From the NCBI RefSeq assembly GCF_001612805.1, contig NZ_BDBD01000029.1, forward strand, positions 62,001-126,000: a stretch of 64,000 bases of DNA, written 5' to 3'. Of this stretch, positions 1-8,974 are shown in pieces. The stretch's first letter is position 1; each line of letters begins with the position of its first letter. Source of the stretch: Nocardia coubleae NBRC 108252. Lineage in GTDB: Bacteria > Actinomycetota > Actinomycetes > Mycobacteriales > Mycobacteriaceae. The position numbers and the translations under genes were made by a program. The notes beneath the pieces are model-generated. The model was not told the DNA's origin. It was given only the letters and a program-made list of their open reading frames with translations, and did no database searches.

Positions 1-1593
1 GAGCACGTCGTATTCGCCGAGGCGCAGCTGACGCAGCAGTTCCACGCGGCGCAGGGTGTCGATCTCCGAGTGCAGGTACCGCACCCGGACGCCGAGCCCG
101 AGCAGGTAGTCGGTGAGGTCCTCGGCCATCTTCTTGGTGAGCGTGGTGACGAGCACGCGCTCGTCGCGCTCGGTGCGCTGCCGGATCTCGTGCACCAGGT
201 CGTCGATCTGGCCCTTGGTGGGTTTCACCACGACCTGCGGGTCGACGAGACCGGTCGGGCGGATGACCTGTTCCACGACCTCACCACCGACCTGACCGAG
301 CTCGTACGGACCGGGCGTAGCCGAGAGGTACACCGCCTGCCCGATCCGGTCCGCGAACTCCTCCCAGGTGAGCGGGCGGTTGTCGACCGCCGAGGGCAAC
401 CGGAACCCGAACTCGACGAGGTTGCGCTTACGCGACATATCGCCCTCGTACATGCCGCCGATCTGCGGCACGGTGACGTGGGATTCGTCGATGACCAGCA
501 GGAAGTCGTCCGGGAAGTAGTCGAGCAGGGTGGCGGGCGCCGACCCGGCGGGACGACCGTCGATGTGCCGCGAATAGTTCTCGATGCCCGAGCAGAACCC
601 GACCTGACGGATCATCTCCAGGTCGTATTCGGTGCGCATGCGCAAACGCTGCGCCTCGAGCAGTTTGCCCTGGCCCTCGAGCTCGGCCAGGCGGGCGGCC
701 AGCTCCTCCTCGATGGCGGCGACGGCCTTCTCCATACGCTCCGGGCCCGCCACGTAGTGGGTGGCAGGGAAGATGCGCAGCGAGTCGACCTGACGGACCA
801 CATCGCCGGTGAGCGGGTGCAGGTAGTACAGCGCCTCGATCTCGTCACCGAAGAACTCGATGCGGACCGCGAGCTCCTCGTAGGAGGGAATGATCTCGAC
901 GGTGTCGCCACGCACCCGGAACGACCCGCGCGTGAACGCCATGTCGTTGCGGGTGTACTGCACGTCGACCAGCAGCCGCAGCAGCGCGTCGCGGTCGATC
1001 TCGCCGCCGACCTCGAGCTGCACCGAACGGTCGAGATAGGACTGCGGCGTACCGAGACCGTAGATGCACGACACCGACGCGACCACCACCACATCGCGAC
1101 GCGACAGCAGGCTGGAGGTAGCCGAGTGCCGCAACCGCTCGACGTCGTCGTTGATCGAGCTGTCCTTCTCGATGTAGGTGTCGGTCTGGGCGATGTAGGC
1201 CTCGGGCTGGTAGTAGTCGTAGTACGAGACGAAGTACTCGACCGCGTTGTGCGGCAACATCTCCCGCAGTTCGTTGGCCAGCTGGGCCGCCAGGGTCTTG
1301 TTCGGCGCGAGCATCAGGGTCGGCCGCTGCAGCTTCTCGATCAGCCAGGCGGTGGTCGCCGACTTGCCGGTGCCGGTGGCACCGAGCAGCACCACGTCCT
1401 TCTCCCCGGCGTTGATGCGGCGCTCGAGCTCGGCGATGGCGGCGGGCTGATCGCCTGCCGGCTGATGCGGGCTGACCACCTCGAAGCGGCCACCCTTGCG
1501 CTCGATCTCACCGACCGGGCGGTGCTCCGAATGCGCGAGCGGGTGCCCCCGCTCTTCGTACCCTTCGGCCGGGATCTCGGTTGCGAATGCCAT
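1..1593 (-). CDS. uvrB: UvrB, excinuclease ABC subunit B (partial, runs off window)
   Basis: UvrB is the damage-verifying helicase of UvrABC nucleotide excision repair; UvrA loads it on DNA and it then recruits UvrC. Reading leftward from an ATG at 1593 the frame is open to the window edge. That gives 531 codons of a protein usually near 700, so the rest of the helicase core and the UVR domain lie outside. Visible are Walker A GATGTGKS (residues 71-78), the tyrosine-rich beta-hairpin YFVSYYDYYQPEAY, a DESH motif and VYLSATPGPYEL. The N-terminus (MAFATE) closely resembles the mycobacterial protein as I recall it. It is transcribed away from its divergent neighbour at 1683. Confidence 0.97.
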   Translation of the reverse strand, partial: MAFATEIPAEGYEERGHPLAHSEHRPVGEIERKGGRFEVVSPHQPAGDQPAAIAELERRINAGEKDVVLLGATGTGKSATTAWLIEKLQRPTLMLAPNKTLAAQLANELREMLPHNAVEYFVSYYDYYQPEAYIAQTDTYIEKDSSINDDVERLRHSATSSLLSRRDVVVVASVSCIYGLGTPQSYLDRSVQLEVGGEIDRDALLRLLVDVQYTRNDMAFTRGSFRVRGDTVEIIPSYEELAVRIEFFGDEIEALYYLHPLTGDVVRQVDSLRIFPATHYVAGPERMEKAVAAIEEELAARLAELEGQGKLLEAQRLRMRTEYDLEMIRQVGFCSGIENYSRHIDGRPAGSAPATLLDYFPDDFLLVIDESHVTVPQIGGMYEGDMSRKRNLVEFGFRLPSAVDNRPLTWEEFADRIGQAVYLSATPGPYELGQVGGEVVEQVIRPTGLVDPQVVVKPTKGQIDDLVHEIRQRTERDERVLVTTLTKKMAEDLTDYLLGLGVRVRYLHSEIDTLRRVELLRQLRLGEYDVL

Positions 1594-1682
1594 GCACACC
1601 AGGTTAGGCGTACCCACCGACAGATTCGCGGCGGCGGAAAGCGCTCGGCGCCCGGCCCCGCGTGCCGGTAGATTCTGCGCAC

Positions 1683-2207
1683 ATGACCCACGCCTCGACC
1701 GTGCACGTGCACCCGCCCAAAATCGAGCTGTTCGACGTGGCGGCCAAGACCAATACCGATCCGAAGGGTTTCGTGCGGCCGGTCGAGGTGTACCGGGAGG
1801 AGCCGTGGGGCCTCTACATGGGGCGGCACTCCGACCACGCCAGCTTCCACTATCTGGAATCGTGGCTGCTGCCGAGTCTGTCGCTGCGCGCGTCCAAACT
1901 CTGGTACAACCCGGGCATCGAGCAGTGGCAGGACGTCTACGTCGATGTCGGCGTCTTCACCAGGGACTCCCCGACCCTGTGGCGCTCGGTGGACCACTAC
2001 CTCGACCTGCTGGTCCGCACGGGCCGCGATGTGCGCCTGGTCGACATCGACGAGCTGCTCGCCGCGCAGACCGACGGCCTGCTCGATGCCGAACAGGCCC
2101 AGGCGGCGATCGAACACGCGGTCGCGGCGGTCGACGGGATCGCCGCGCACGGGTACTCGCTCGAGGCGTGGCTCGCCACCCTCGGCATGACCCTGACCTG
2201 GCGCTGA
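1683..2207 (+). CDS. DUF402-family protein
   Basis: A 174-residue cytosolic protein that I read as DUF402 family, whose studied members hydrolyse nucleoside diphosphates or related phosphates. Supporting features are the aromatic/acidic stretch around HYLESWLLPS, the segment WYNPGIEQWQDVYVDV, and a later LVDIDEL segment. The exact substrate is unknown. A GTG at 1662 is in frame. I prefer ATG 1683 because a TAGATT box at 1669-1674 sits 8 bases before it, the usual leaderless arrangement. A DUF402-like gene beside uvrB and coaE also occurs in mycobacteria, as I recall. The gene ends at a strong bidirectional hairpin. Confidence 0.8.
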   Translation: MTHASTVHVHPPKIELFDVAAKTNTDPKGFVRPVEVYREEPWGLYMGRHSDHASFHYLESWLLPSLSLRASKLWYNPGIEQWQDVYVDVGVFTRDSPTLWRSVDHYLDLLVRTGRDVRLVDIDELLAAQTDGLLDAEQAQAAIEHAVAAVDGIAAHGYSLEAWLATLGMTLTWR

Positions 2208-2213
2208 AACGAC

Positions 2214-2250
2214 GAAACCGCCCGCGACCGGACAGGTCGCGGGCGGTTTC
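2214..2250. terminator. Bidirectional hairpin terminator
   Basis: A perfect 16-bp stem (2214-2229 with 2235-2250) with a 5-base loop lies between two convergent genes, the DUF402 gene and the secreted-protein gene. It can serve both strands. There is no strong U-tract, which is common in actinobacteria. Confidence 0.85.
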
Positions 2251-2258
2251 GCCATCCA

Positions 2259-2681
2259 TCAGCCTGCCGAACCGCTGCCGAGCAGGTCGCCGAGGCCACC
2301 ACCGCAGCCTGCGCTGCCGGTCGCGGCCGCCTCACCGACGGTGACGGTGATCGAGTCGCTGATCAGCAGCTGCCGCGCCTCGAGCTTGTGCTGGCCCGTC
2401 GTGGTCGGCTTCCAGGTCATGCTCACCGTGCCGGAGAGCAGCGAGGGGGAGACAGTGCCGATGTCGCGGCCGTTGTCGGTGAACTTCACCGAGGTCAGCC
2501 TGTCGACCTCGACGCTGGCCGTCAGCTTGTAGCTGCACCCGACCTTGTGATCGGTGCCCGCGACGCTGAGGTTGCCCACCCAGGCCGAGGCCTGCGGGGC
2601 GGCCAGCACGATGGTGGCGGCGACAGCGCTGAACGCGGTGATGCCGAAGCCCGCACGGCCGAGACGGTGATGTGTTGTCAT
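2259..2681 (-). CDS. Secreted Ig-like small protein, unknown function
   Basis: A 140-residue exported protein. It has an N-terminal signal peptide with a hydrophobic stretch (FSAVAATIVLAAPQASA) and a likely cleavage after ASA. A single beta-rich domain follows, with two cysteines and patterns such as SVKFTDNG and MTWKPTTTGQHKLEAR, which suggest a bacterial Ig-like fold. The tail is Gly/Ser rich. I cannot assign a function; cell-wall or extracellular location is inferred. It stands alone between coaE and the terminator at 2214. The start is an ATG at 2681. Confidence 0.75.
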   Translation of the reverse strand: MTTHHRLGRAGFGITAFSAVAATIVLAAPQASAWVGNLSVAGTDHKVGCSYKLTASVEVDRLTSVKFTDNGRDIGTVSPSLLSGTVSMTWKPTTTGQHKLEARQLLISDSITVTVGEAAATGSAGCGGGLGDLLGSGSAG

Positions 2682-2801
2682 ACGCGCTACAACTTCCCTG
2701 TGAATCGAGTCACCCGGTAGTGACTCGCCACAATGTAACCAGCGCGCCGTCCGCTACGGACAGTTTTTGAAACATTGACGTTTAACAGATGCCGACCGGG
2801 G

Positions 2802-4007
2802 TTACGCGCGGGCGCGAACCCACTCACCGACCCTCGGGTAGACCACGTCGAACCACGGTTCCTTCACCGCGTAATAGGCCTCGCCCGCCGCCTCGCCCGA
2901 CTTCCCCGCCGCCGCCCGTTCGGCCGTCCGCTTGATCTCCAGATACTCCGTCCGCACGTCCTCCTCCGCCCGCAACCAGTCGCGGAAGTCGAGCGCGAGC
3001 CGCTGGCCGGGCGAATCCTGCACGCGCAGATGGATATTCGCCGGTCGGCCGGGATCCGCGTTGCCGTGCAAGCGTTTTGCCCACAGGTCCACGTCGGTGC
3101 CCGCCGGATCTTCGGGCGTGGGCTTGGGGTTGTCGTGCGTGATGCCGACCGCGCGCGGGAACCCTGCGGCTGCCAGCGAATCTGCCAGTGCGTCAGCGGT
3201 TTCCAGGTCGGCCACAGTCACCTGGATGTCGATGAGGTCCTTGGCGGGCAGCCCGCTCACCGCCGTCGAACCGACATGATCGATACGCACCGCCGCCGCA
3301 CCGCACACCAGGTGCAGCCGGGCGATGATCCGGCGGGCCTGCGCGCCCCACTCCGGGTCGTGCGGCACCAACCGGTACTCCGCCCGTGCCCGCACCCCCT
3401 CGCGCTGATTGCGTTCGAAGGGCACCAGCCGCCGCTCCCACAGCGCCCGCACCTGCTCCTCGACCACACCCGGTGCACCGTTGTTGTCCAGCCACACATC
3501 GGCGACGGCATGGCGTTGCTCGTCGGTGGCCTGTGCGGCGATCCTGGCCAGCGCATCGGCCTCGGCGACACCACGCTGCTCGACCAGCCGGCGCAACCGG
3601 GTCTCGACATCGGCGCCGACCACGACCACCAGCTGCATGAGCGGCGCGAGCCCGTTCTCCACCAGCAACGGAATGTCCTGCACCACAATGGCATCGGCGG
3701 GTGCGGCGCCGATGAGTTCGGCCGTGCGGGCGCCGACCAGCGGATGGGTGATGGCATTGAGCTTGCCGCGTGAGGTGTCGTCGGCGAAGGCCACCGCGGC
3801 CAGCGCAGGCCGGTCGAGGCTGCCGTCCTCGGCCAGGATCGCGTCACCGAACTCGGCGACGAGCGCGGCCAGACCCGGCGTACCCGGCGCGACGACCTCG
3901 CGAGCGATGGCATCGGAGTCGATCACCACCGCCCCCAGCTCGACCATGGTCCGCGCCACTGTGGACTTACCCGCTCCCATGCCTCCGGTGAGGCCGATCC
4001 GCAACAT
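2802..4007 (-). CDS. coaE: Dephospho-CoA kinase fused to GrpB/UPF0157 domain
   Basis: The N-terminal half is dephospho-CoA kinase, which phosphorylates dephospho-CoA in the last step of coenzyme A synthesis. Walker A GGMGAGKS is at residues 8-15, followed by ELGAVVIDSDAIARE and the lid region. From about residue 205 a second domain of the GrpB/UPF0157 nucleotidyltransferase-like family follows (RIDHVGSTAVSGLPAKDLID). The two-domain form, about 400 residues, is normal for mycobacteria and nocardiae. An upstream in-frame ATG at 4133 would add 42 residues with no family match, so I chose ATG 4007. It lies downstream of rpsA in the conserved rpsA-coaE-uvrB order. Confidence 0.95.
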   Translation of the reverse strand: MLRIGLTGGMGAGKSTVARTMVELGAVVIDSDAIAREVVAPGTPGLAALVAEFGDAILAEDGSLDRPALAAVAFADDTSRGKLNAITHPLVGARTAELIGAAPADAIVVQDIPLLVENGLAPLMQLVVVVGADVETRLRRLVEQRGVAEADALARIAAQATDEQRHAVADVWLDNNGAPGVVEEQVRALWERRLVPFERNQREGVRARAEYRLVPHDPEWGAQARRIIARLHLVCGAAAVRIDHVGSTAVSGLPAKDLIDIQVTVADLETADALADSLAAAGFPRAVGITHDNPKPTPEDPAGTDVDLWAKRLHGNADPGRPANIHLRVQDSPGQRLALDFRDWLRAEEDVRTEYLEIKRTAERAAAGKSGEAAGEAYYAVKEPWFDVVYPRVGEWVRARA

Positions 4008-4156
4008 GCGCCAAGTCTCGCATCCCCCCGCCCGGAGCAGGTCAGGTGTTCCCGACACGCCGATATGCGGCGGCAGCAAATCCGGGGCCGGGCGCGTCGC
4101 GTCGACTAACCTTCGCGCAGGCGAGAAGGCCAATCACCAGCGAGCGAAGGATGATC

Positions 4157-4369
4157 ATGGGCACCACACAACACCGGACGGCTCGCCACCGCCTCGGCAT
4201 GCCCGGCGGTGTGCACTGCGTTGAATTCCCTGCTGTGGCAGCGACTCTCGCCGAATATCGCCGGTCCTGGTTCACCGCTCTGATCTCGCCCGCCAGACAC
4301 AGTTTCGCCGCGATGCGCAAGCGCACCAGCATGGGTGCCACCTACTGGGTGCCCGCCGCCGCGAACTGA
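4157..4369 (+). CDS. Small basic protein, unknown
   Basis: A 70-residue basic protein rich in Arg, Ala and His. I do not recognise a family and see no signal peptide or membrane segment. Support for a real gene is a Shine-Dalgarno-like GAAGG at 4146-4150 placed 6 bases before ATG 4157, a TAACCT box near 4107-4112, and a strong hairpin just after the stop. An ATG at 4151 is an alternative start. The gene is divergent from coaE and convergent with rpsA. Confidence 0.5.
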   Translation: MGTTQHRTARHRLGMPGGVHCVEFPAVAATLAEYRRSWFTALISPARHSFAAMRKRTSMGATYWVPAAAN

Positions 4370-4381
4370 GCACCGACTACC

Positions 4382-4412
4382 CGAGCCCACCCGTTGCGAA
4401 CGGGTGGGCTCG
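4382..4412. terminator. Hairpin terminator
   Basis: A 14-bp perfect stem (4382-4395 with 4399-4412) with a 3-base loop begins 13 bases after the stop of the small gene at 4157-4369. It probably ends that transcript. Confidence 0.75.
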
Positions 4413-4455
4413 TTGTCGTGCGCGCCCTGTGTGATCGACCGGGCCGGAAACAGGC

Positions 4456-4489
4456 CGAAGGCCCCGGTCCGTGTGGACCGGGGCCTTCG
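4456..4489. terminator. Hairpin terminator of rpsA
   Basis: A 15-bp perfect stem (4456-4470 with 4475-4489) with a 4-base loop lies 39 bases beyond the rpsA stop. It is best read as the rpsA terminator on the minus strand. Together with the hairpin at 4382 it isolates the two convergent genes. Confidence 0.8.
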
Positions 4490-4527
4490 ACTGTGTTGCT
4501 CTACCCGAATCAGGCGTTGCCGCTCAC

Positions 4528-6003
4528 TCAGGCGTTACCGCTGAGCTTCTCCCGCAGAGCCGCCAGCTGCGCGTCACTGGCGAGCGAACCGCCGGTGGAC
4601 TCGGCCGGACCGGAGGTGGCCTGCGTGGCGTTGCCGCTCTCGGAGGAGTAGTTGCCCGCGGCCGGACCGCCCGCGGCGGCTTCGGCAGCCGCGTCGGCAG
4701 CCATCTTCTCCATCTGAGCGGTGTGCATCTTGTGGCGACGCTCGGCCTCGGCGTAGCGGCCTTCCCACTCTTCACGCTGCTTGTCGAAGCCCTCGAGCCA
4801 TTCGTTGGTCTCGGGATCGAAGCCCTCGGGGAAGATGTAGTTGCCCGCTTCGTCGTAGCTGTCGGCCATGCCGTACTTCGACGGGTCGAACTCGGCGTGG
4901 TAGTCCTCGTTCGCCTGCTTCAGCGACAGCGAGATCCGGCGACGCTCCAGGTCGATGTCGATGACCTTGACCATCGCGTCGTCGCCGACGGCCACGACCT
5001 GGTCCGGGACCTCCACGTGGCGCTCGGCCAGCTCGGAGATGTGCACCAGGCCCTCGATGCCCTCTTCGACGCGCACGAAGGCACCGAAGGGAACCAGCTT
5101 GGTGACCTTGCCGGGCACGATCTGGCCGATGGCGTGGGTCCGGGCGAACTGACGCCACGGGTCTTCCTGGGTCGCCTTGAGCGACAGGGAGACGCGCTCG
5201 CGGTCCAGGTCGACGTCGAGAACCTCGACGGTGACCTCGTTGCCGACCTCGACGACCTCGGACGGGTGGTCGATGTGCTTCCAGGACAGCTCGGAGACGT
5301 GCACCAGGCCGTCGACGCCGCCCAGGTCCACGAAGGCACCGAAGTTGACGATCGAGGAGACCACACCCTTGCGGACCTGGCCCTTCTGCAGCTGGTGCAG
5401 GAACTCGCTGCGGACCTCGGACTGGGTCTGCTCGAGCCAGGCGCGACGCGACAGGACCACGTTGTTGCGGTTCTTGTCGAGCTCGATGATCTTGGCCTCG
5501 ATCTCCTTGCCGACGTACGGCTGGAGGTCGCGGACACGACGCATCTCGACGAGCGAGGCGGGCAGGAAGCCGCGGAGACCGATGTCGAGGATCAGGCCGC
5601 CCTTGACGACCTCGATGACGGTGCCCTTGACGGCCTCGTCCTTCTCCTTGAGCTCCTCGATCGTGCCCCACGCGCGCTCGTACTGAGCCCGCTTCTTCGA
5701 CAGGATCAGGCGGCCTTCCTTGTCCTCCTTGGTGAGAACCAGGGCCTCGACCGCATCGCCCACGGAAACGACCTCGTTCGGGTCGACATCGTGCTTGATG
5801 GAGAGTTCACGGGAGGGGATGACGCCTTCGGTCTTGTAACCGATGTCGAGCAGGACCTCGTCACGATCGACCTTGACGATGGTTCCCTCGACGATGTCGC
5901 CATCGTTGAAGTACTTGATCGTGGCGTCGATGGCGGCGAGGAAATCCTCGGCGGAGCCGATGTCGTTGACGGCTACCTGCGGCGAGGTGACGGTGGTGGG
6001 CAT
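4528..6003 (-). CDS. rpsA: 30S ribosomal protein S1
   Basis: Ribosomal protein S1 binds mRNA on the 30S subunit. The 491-residue product has four S1 RNA-binding repeats, at roughly residues 35-110, 125-190, 210-280 and 295-370, with repeated signatures such as VNFGAFVDLGG and VPFGAFVRVEEG. A low-complexity Ala/Gly/Ser tail ends in AALREKL, as in mycobacteria. A GTG at 6045 is in frame, but the start MPTTVTSPQVAVNDIG at 6003 matches the family N-terminus, and a GGAG lies about 12 bases upstream. About 295 bases of upstream non-coding sequence probably hold its promoter; TACAGT and GATACT boxes are visible on the minus strand. Confidence 0.97.
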   Translation of the reverse strand: MPTTVTSPQVAVNDIGSAEDFLAAIDATIKYFNDGDIVEGTIVKVDRDEVLLDIGYKTEGVIPSRELSIKHDVDPNEVVSVGDAVEALVLTKEDKEGRLILSKKRAQYERAWGTIEELKEKDEAVKGTVIEVVKGGLILDIGLRGFLPASLVEMRRVRDLQPYVGKEIEAKIIELDKNRNNVVLSRRAWLEQTQSEVRSEFLHQLQKGQVRKGVVSSIVNFGAFVDLGGVDGLVHVSELSWKHIDHPSEVVEVGNEVTVEVLDVDLDRERVSLSLKATQEDPWRQFARTHAIGQIVPGKVTKLVPFGAFVRVEEGIEGLVHISELAERHVEVPDQVVAVGDDAMVKVIDIDLERRRISLSLKQANEDYHAEFDPSKYGMADSYDEAGNYIFPEGFDPETNEWLEGFDKQREEWEGRYAEAERRHKMHTAQMEKMAADAAAEAAAGGPAAGNYSSESGNATQATSGPAESTGGSLASDAQLAALREKLSGNA

Positions 6004-6298
6004 ATGTGGGTTTGCTCCGGACGGATTGTGGTCGGTTGCGGACATTGGAACTTTCGGTACGCTGCGAGATCACCGCGACGAGGCGACGAGGGACCGAACA
6101 AGTATCGCACGGACCGCCGACATTGCCGCTGATCAAACTCAGCACGGGCGACTCCGTCATCGGATACTGTACGCATCAACCCCGGCGCACAGCGTTCCTC
6201 GTGAGAGGTTCCTCGAAAGACACTCGCGTGCCTCAGCGTACGCGAGGGTGTTCCAGCCGGGCAAACCACCCCCCGTTCCCGCCGATACCCTTGGCGCC

Positions 6299-7171
6299 GT
6301 GTCCGATGACGAACGCCATGCGCAGGCGAACGCGCTGCTGGGAACCGCGGCGACCACCCGAACCAGGGTCGGCTCGGCCGACAGCGAACGCGCCAGCAGG
6401 CGCTGGTGGGATGCCGACGCCGACCAATATCACCAGACCCACGCCGATTTCCTCGGTGTCGACTCCCCCGGCGGCGAGTTCGTGTGGTGCCCGGAGGGGC
6501 TGCACGAGGGCGACATGCATTTTCTGGGCGACGTGACGGGCAAGCGGGTGCTCGAGATCGGGTGCGGTTCGGCGCCGTGTTCGCGCTGGCTGGCGGGGCA
6601 GGGCGCGCATCCGGTCGGGCTGGATGTGTCGATGGGGATGCTCGCGCGCGGGGTGGCCGCGATGGAGCAGGGCGGACCGCGGGTGCCGCTGGTCCAGGCG
6701 GGCGCGGAGGCGTTGCCGTTCGCGGACGAATCCTTCGATCTGGCCTGTTCCGCGTTCGGCGGGGTGCCGTTCGTCGCCGATTCGGCGCGGGTGATGCGCG
6801 AAGTGGCGCGGGTGCTCGTACCGGGTGGCCGGTGGGTGTTCTCGGTGAATCACCCGATGCGGTGGATTTTTCCCGACGATCCCGGCGAGGACGGCCTGGT
6901 CGCGCGTATCCCGTATTTCGACCGCACCCCTTATGTAGAGGTCGACAGCGAGGGCGTGCCGACCTACGTCGAGCACCATCGCACGATCGGTGACCGGGTG
7001 CGCGAGATCGTCGGCGCGGGGCTGACCCTGCTCGACATCGTGGAACCGGACTGGCCGGAATGGCTCGACCGCGAATGGGGGCAGTGGTCGCCGTTGCGCG
7101 GGGAGATCTTCCCCGGCACCGCCATCTTCGTCACCGAGAAGCCCGCCGGCACCGGGCTGTCTGGCGCCTAG
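6299..7171 (+). CDS. Class I SAM-dependent methyltransferase
   Basis: A 290-residue methyltransferase with a Rossmann fold. Motif I VLEIGCGSAPCSRWLA binds S-adenosylmethionine. Further motifs are VGLDVSMGMLARG, an acidic ALPFADESFDLACSAFG (motif II) and VLVPGGRWVFSV (motif IV region). The substrate is unknown. The frame continues far upstream, but the likely start is GTG 6299, because a TACCCT box at 6286-6291 lies 7 bases before it (leaderless). Its stop codon TAG overlaps the stop of the convergent neighbour in a shared CTAG. Confidence 0.85.
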   Translation: MSDDERHAQANALLGTAATTRTRVGSADSERASRRWWDADADQYHQTHADFLGVDSPGGEFVWCPEGLHEGDMHFLGDVTGKRVLEIGCGSAPCSRWLAGQGAHPVGLDVSMGMLARGVAAMEQGGPRVPLVQAGAEALPFADESFDLACSAFGGVPFVADSARVMREVARVLVPGGRWVFSVNHPMRWIFPDDPGEDGLVARIPYFDRTPYVEVDSEGVPTYVEHHRTIGDRVREIVGAGLTLLDIVEPDWPEWLDREWGQWSPLRGEIFPGTAIFVTEKPAGTGLSGA

Positions 7172-7749
7172 AAGTCGGGCAAAGCCGCGAACGACGGGGC
7201 GACCTGGACGTTCGGCACCGTTTCGGCGACCCAGCGACGCGCCCTGGTGAGCGCGTGATGCGGGAATTCGGCGTCGAAGCGGACGTCGTCGGACAGCAGG
7301 TACGGCAGTTTCCCGCGCAGGCCCGGCGCGTAGGGGTGGGGCGGGCACATCTCGTCGCGGCGGAATCGGCTGCCGATCGTCCGTTCCCGCTCCCCCGGCG
7401 GCCCCGTCTCCGGGCAGATGATCTGGAACACCGCCGAGCAGCGGTCCTTGGGCACCACGATGGACGCCGCGAACACGAGCTCACCGTGTGGACCCGGCAT
7501 CCGTGTCTTCTCGACGCGCAGCAACGCGGGCAACTGGTCGACCCACACCACGAATGCCTCGATCAGGCAGCCGGTGCGCGCGTGGTGTTCGGCCAGCCGC
7601 CTGCGCAGCCGCTTCGGATCGTCGAGCCGCGCGGGCAGATCGGGTGCGCCGTTGACGTAGTTCAGCGCGACGACATCACGAGTGGCCGGATTCCCCCAGG
7701 TCGTGTCGTCCAACTGTTGCATTCCAGGAATGTCGAACGAGATGGGCAC
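7168..7749 (-). CDS. Conserved actinobacterial protein, unknown function
   Basis: A 193-residue protein without signal peptide or membrane segment. I cannot assign a family. Visible are an N-terminal SFDIPGMQQLDDTTWGNP, a central hydrophobic strand ELVFAASIVVPKDRCSAVFQI and a Trp/Pro-rich C-terminus. The start is GTG 7749, 6 bases after a TAAATT box at 7756-7761, so it is probably leaderless. It converges on the methyltransferase gene and the two stops share CTAG at 7168-7171, leaving no room for a terminator between them. Confidence 0.7.
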   Translation of the reverse strand: MPISFDIPGMQQLDDTTWGNPATRDVVALNYVNGAPDLPARLDDPKRLRRRLAEHHARTGCLIEAFVVWVDQLPALLRVEKTRMPGPHGELVFAASIVVPKDRCSAVFQIICPETGPPGERERTIGSRFRRDEMCPPHPYAPGLRGKLPYLLSDDVRFDAEFPHHALTRARRWVAETVPNVQVAPSFAALPDF

Positions 7750-7900
7750 CGGATCAATTTACCGGCGCGGTCGAGTTCGGTTGTCGCCGTGCACGGCTCG
7801 GCGCGTCGTTCCAGACGAAACCCGGTGTTCGCCCAGGTCGGCCGGTCGGGCGCCGTGACAGATCACCACGTCGAGCGTCCGAGGGCCCGATCCGAGCGAC

Positions 7901-8071
7901 TCAGTCGCGCTTGGGTTTCCGGCCGACCTGCTCGAGGGCGAGGCGCAGGGCGTATTCGATCTGGGAGTTGATGCTGCGCAGGTCGTCGGCCGCCCACTTG
8001 GCGATGGCCTCGTGGACGGCCGGGTCGAGCCGCAGCAGAACCTTTTTGGGTTCGCTCTTCGGCGCGGGCAC
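7901..8071 (-). CDS. Ribbon-helix-helix (Arc/HicB-like) DNA-binding protein
   Basis: A 56-residue protein with the shape of a ribbon-helix-helix regulator: a short beta strand KKVLLRLDP, then two helices HEAIAKWAADD and SINSQIEYALRLALEQ. Such dimers bind short palindromes. It starts at GTG 8071, 8 bases after the SPFH gene stop, so the two form an operon. Two GATATC palindromes one helical turn apart at the operon promoter are a plausible operator for autoregulation (inference). The long frame running upstream through the SPFH gene is not coding. Confidence 0.8.
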   Translation of the reverse strand: MPAPKSEPKKVLLRLDPAVHEAIAKWAADDLRSINSQIEYALRLALEQVGRKPKRD

Positions 8072-8079
8072 AGTCGACC

Positions 8080-8964
8080 TCAGTAGAGGGATCCGGCGTT
8101 GACGACCGGTTGCGTCGCGCGGTCGCCGCAGAGGACGACGAGCAGGTTGGAGACCATGTTGGCCTTGCGTTCCTCGTCGAGTTCGACGGTGCCCTGTTCG
8201 GCCAAGCGGTCGAGCGCCAGGGCGACCATGCCGACGGCGCCCTCGACGATCTGGGTGCGGGCGGCGACCACCTGCGCGGCCTGCTGACGGACCAGCATCG
8301 CCTGCGCGATCTCGGGTGCGTAGGCCAGGTGGGTGATGCGGGCCTCGATCACCTCGATACCGGCGGTGAGGGTGCGTTCGCGCAGTTCGACGGTGAGTTC
8401 CTCGGCCACCTCGGCGCCGTCGCGCAGGCTGGTGCGGGCGTCGTCGTGGGCGTCGTAGGGGTGCGTGGTCGCCAGGTGACGGACCGCGGCCTCGGATTGG
8501 GTCTCGACGTACTCCTCGTAGTCGTCGACCGCGAAGGCGGCCTTGAAGCTGTCGACCACCTTGTAGACCACCACGGCCGCGATCTCGACGGGGTTGCCGT
8601 CGGCGTCGTTGACCTTCAGTTTCTGGGTCTCGAAGTTGCGCACCCGCAGCGAGATGGACTTGCGGTCGCTGAGCGGGACCACCGAGAAGAAGCCGGGTTC
8701 GCTGACCGAGCCGATGTAGCGGCCGAAGAAGGTGACGACCTTGGCCTCGTTGGGGTCGACCACGATCAGCCCGGTGGCCAGCGCCGCGACGATCACCACA
8801 CCGAGCACGCCGACTACCGCGCCCGCCCAGGCGAGTGCGCCGCCGTCGTGCTTGGACACCGAGATCAGCGACAGCACCGCGAGGGCGCCGAACAGCAGGG
8901 TGGACACCAACCACCCGAGTAGGACGGCAAATCCGTTGAAGCGAAAGGCGGGCCGCAGTTCCAT
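8080..8964 (-). CDS. SPFH/Band 7 membrane protein
   Basis: A 294-residue membrane-anchored stomatin/prohibitin-type scaffold. Two N-terminal hydrophobic segments (about residues 10-33 and 42-63) are followed by the SPFH domain, beginning at LIVVDPNEAKVVTFFGRYIG. A helical tail is rich in Ala/Gln/Glu (AYAPEIAQAMLVRQQAAQ). SPFH proteins organise membrane microdomains or regulate proteases; the partner here is not evident. ATG 8964 has a strong GGAGG 5 bases upstream. It is the first gene of a two-gene operon with the ribbon-helix-helix gene. Confidence 0.9.
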   Translation of the reverse strand: MELRPAFRFNGFAVLLGWLVSTLLFGALAVLSLISVSKHDGGALAWAGAVVGVLGVVIVAALATGLIVVDPNEAKVVTFFGRYIGSVSEPGFFSVVPLSDRKSISLRVRNFETQKLKVNDADGNPVEIAAVVVYKVVDSFKAAFAVDDYEEYVETQSEAAVRHLATTHPYDAHDDARTSLRDGAEVAEELTVELRERTLTAGIEVIEARITHLAYAPEIAQAMLVRQQAAQVVAARTQIVEGAVGMVALALDRLAEQGTVELDEERKANMVSNLLVVLCGDRATQPVVNAGSLY

Positions 8965-8974
8965 GACATCCTCC

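Noticed and set aside
70..1671. A 533-codon plus-strand open frame at the window start
   Set aside because: It is antisense to uvrB, whose minus-strand frame is clearly coding from 1593 to the window edge.
4471..6132. A 553-codon plus-strand open frame opposite rpsA
   Set aside because: It is the mirror of the rpsA coding frame in GC-rich DNA; the translation is rich in Leu/Val/Asp/Arg with no domain, while rpsA is unmistakable on the other strand.
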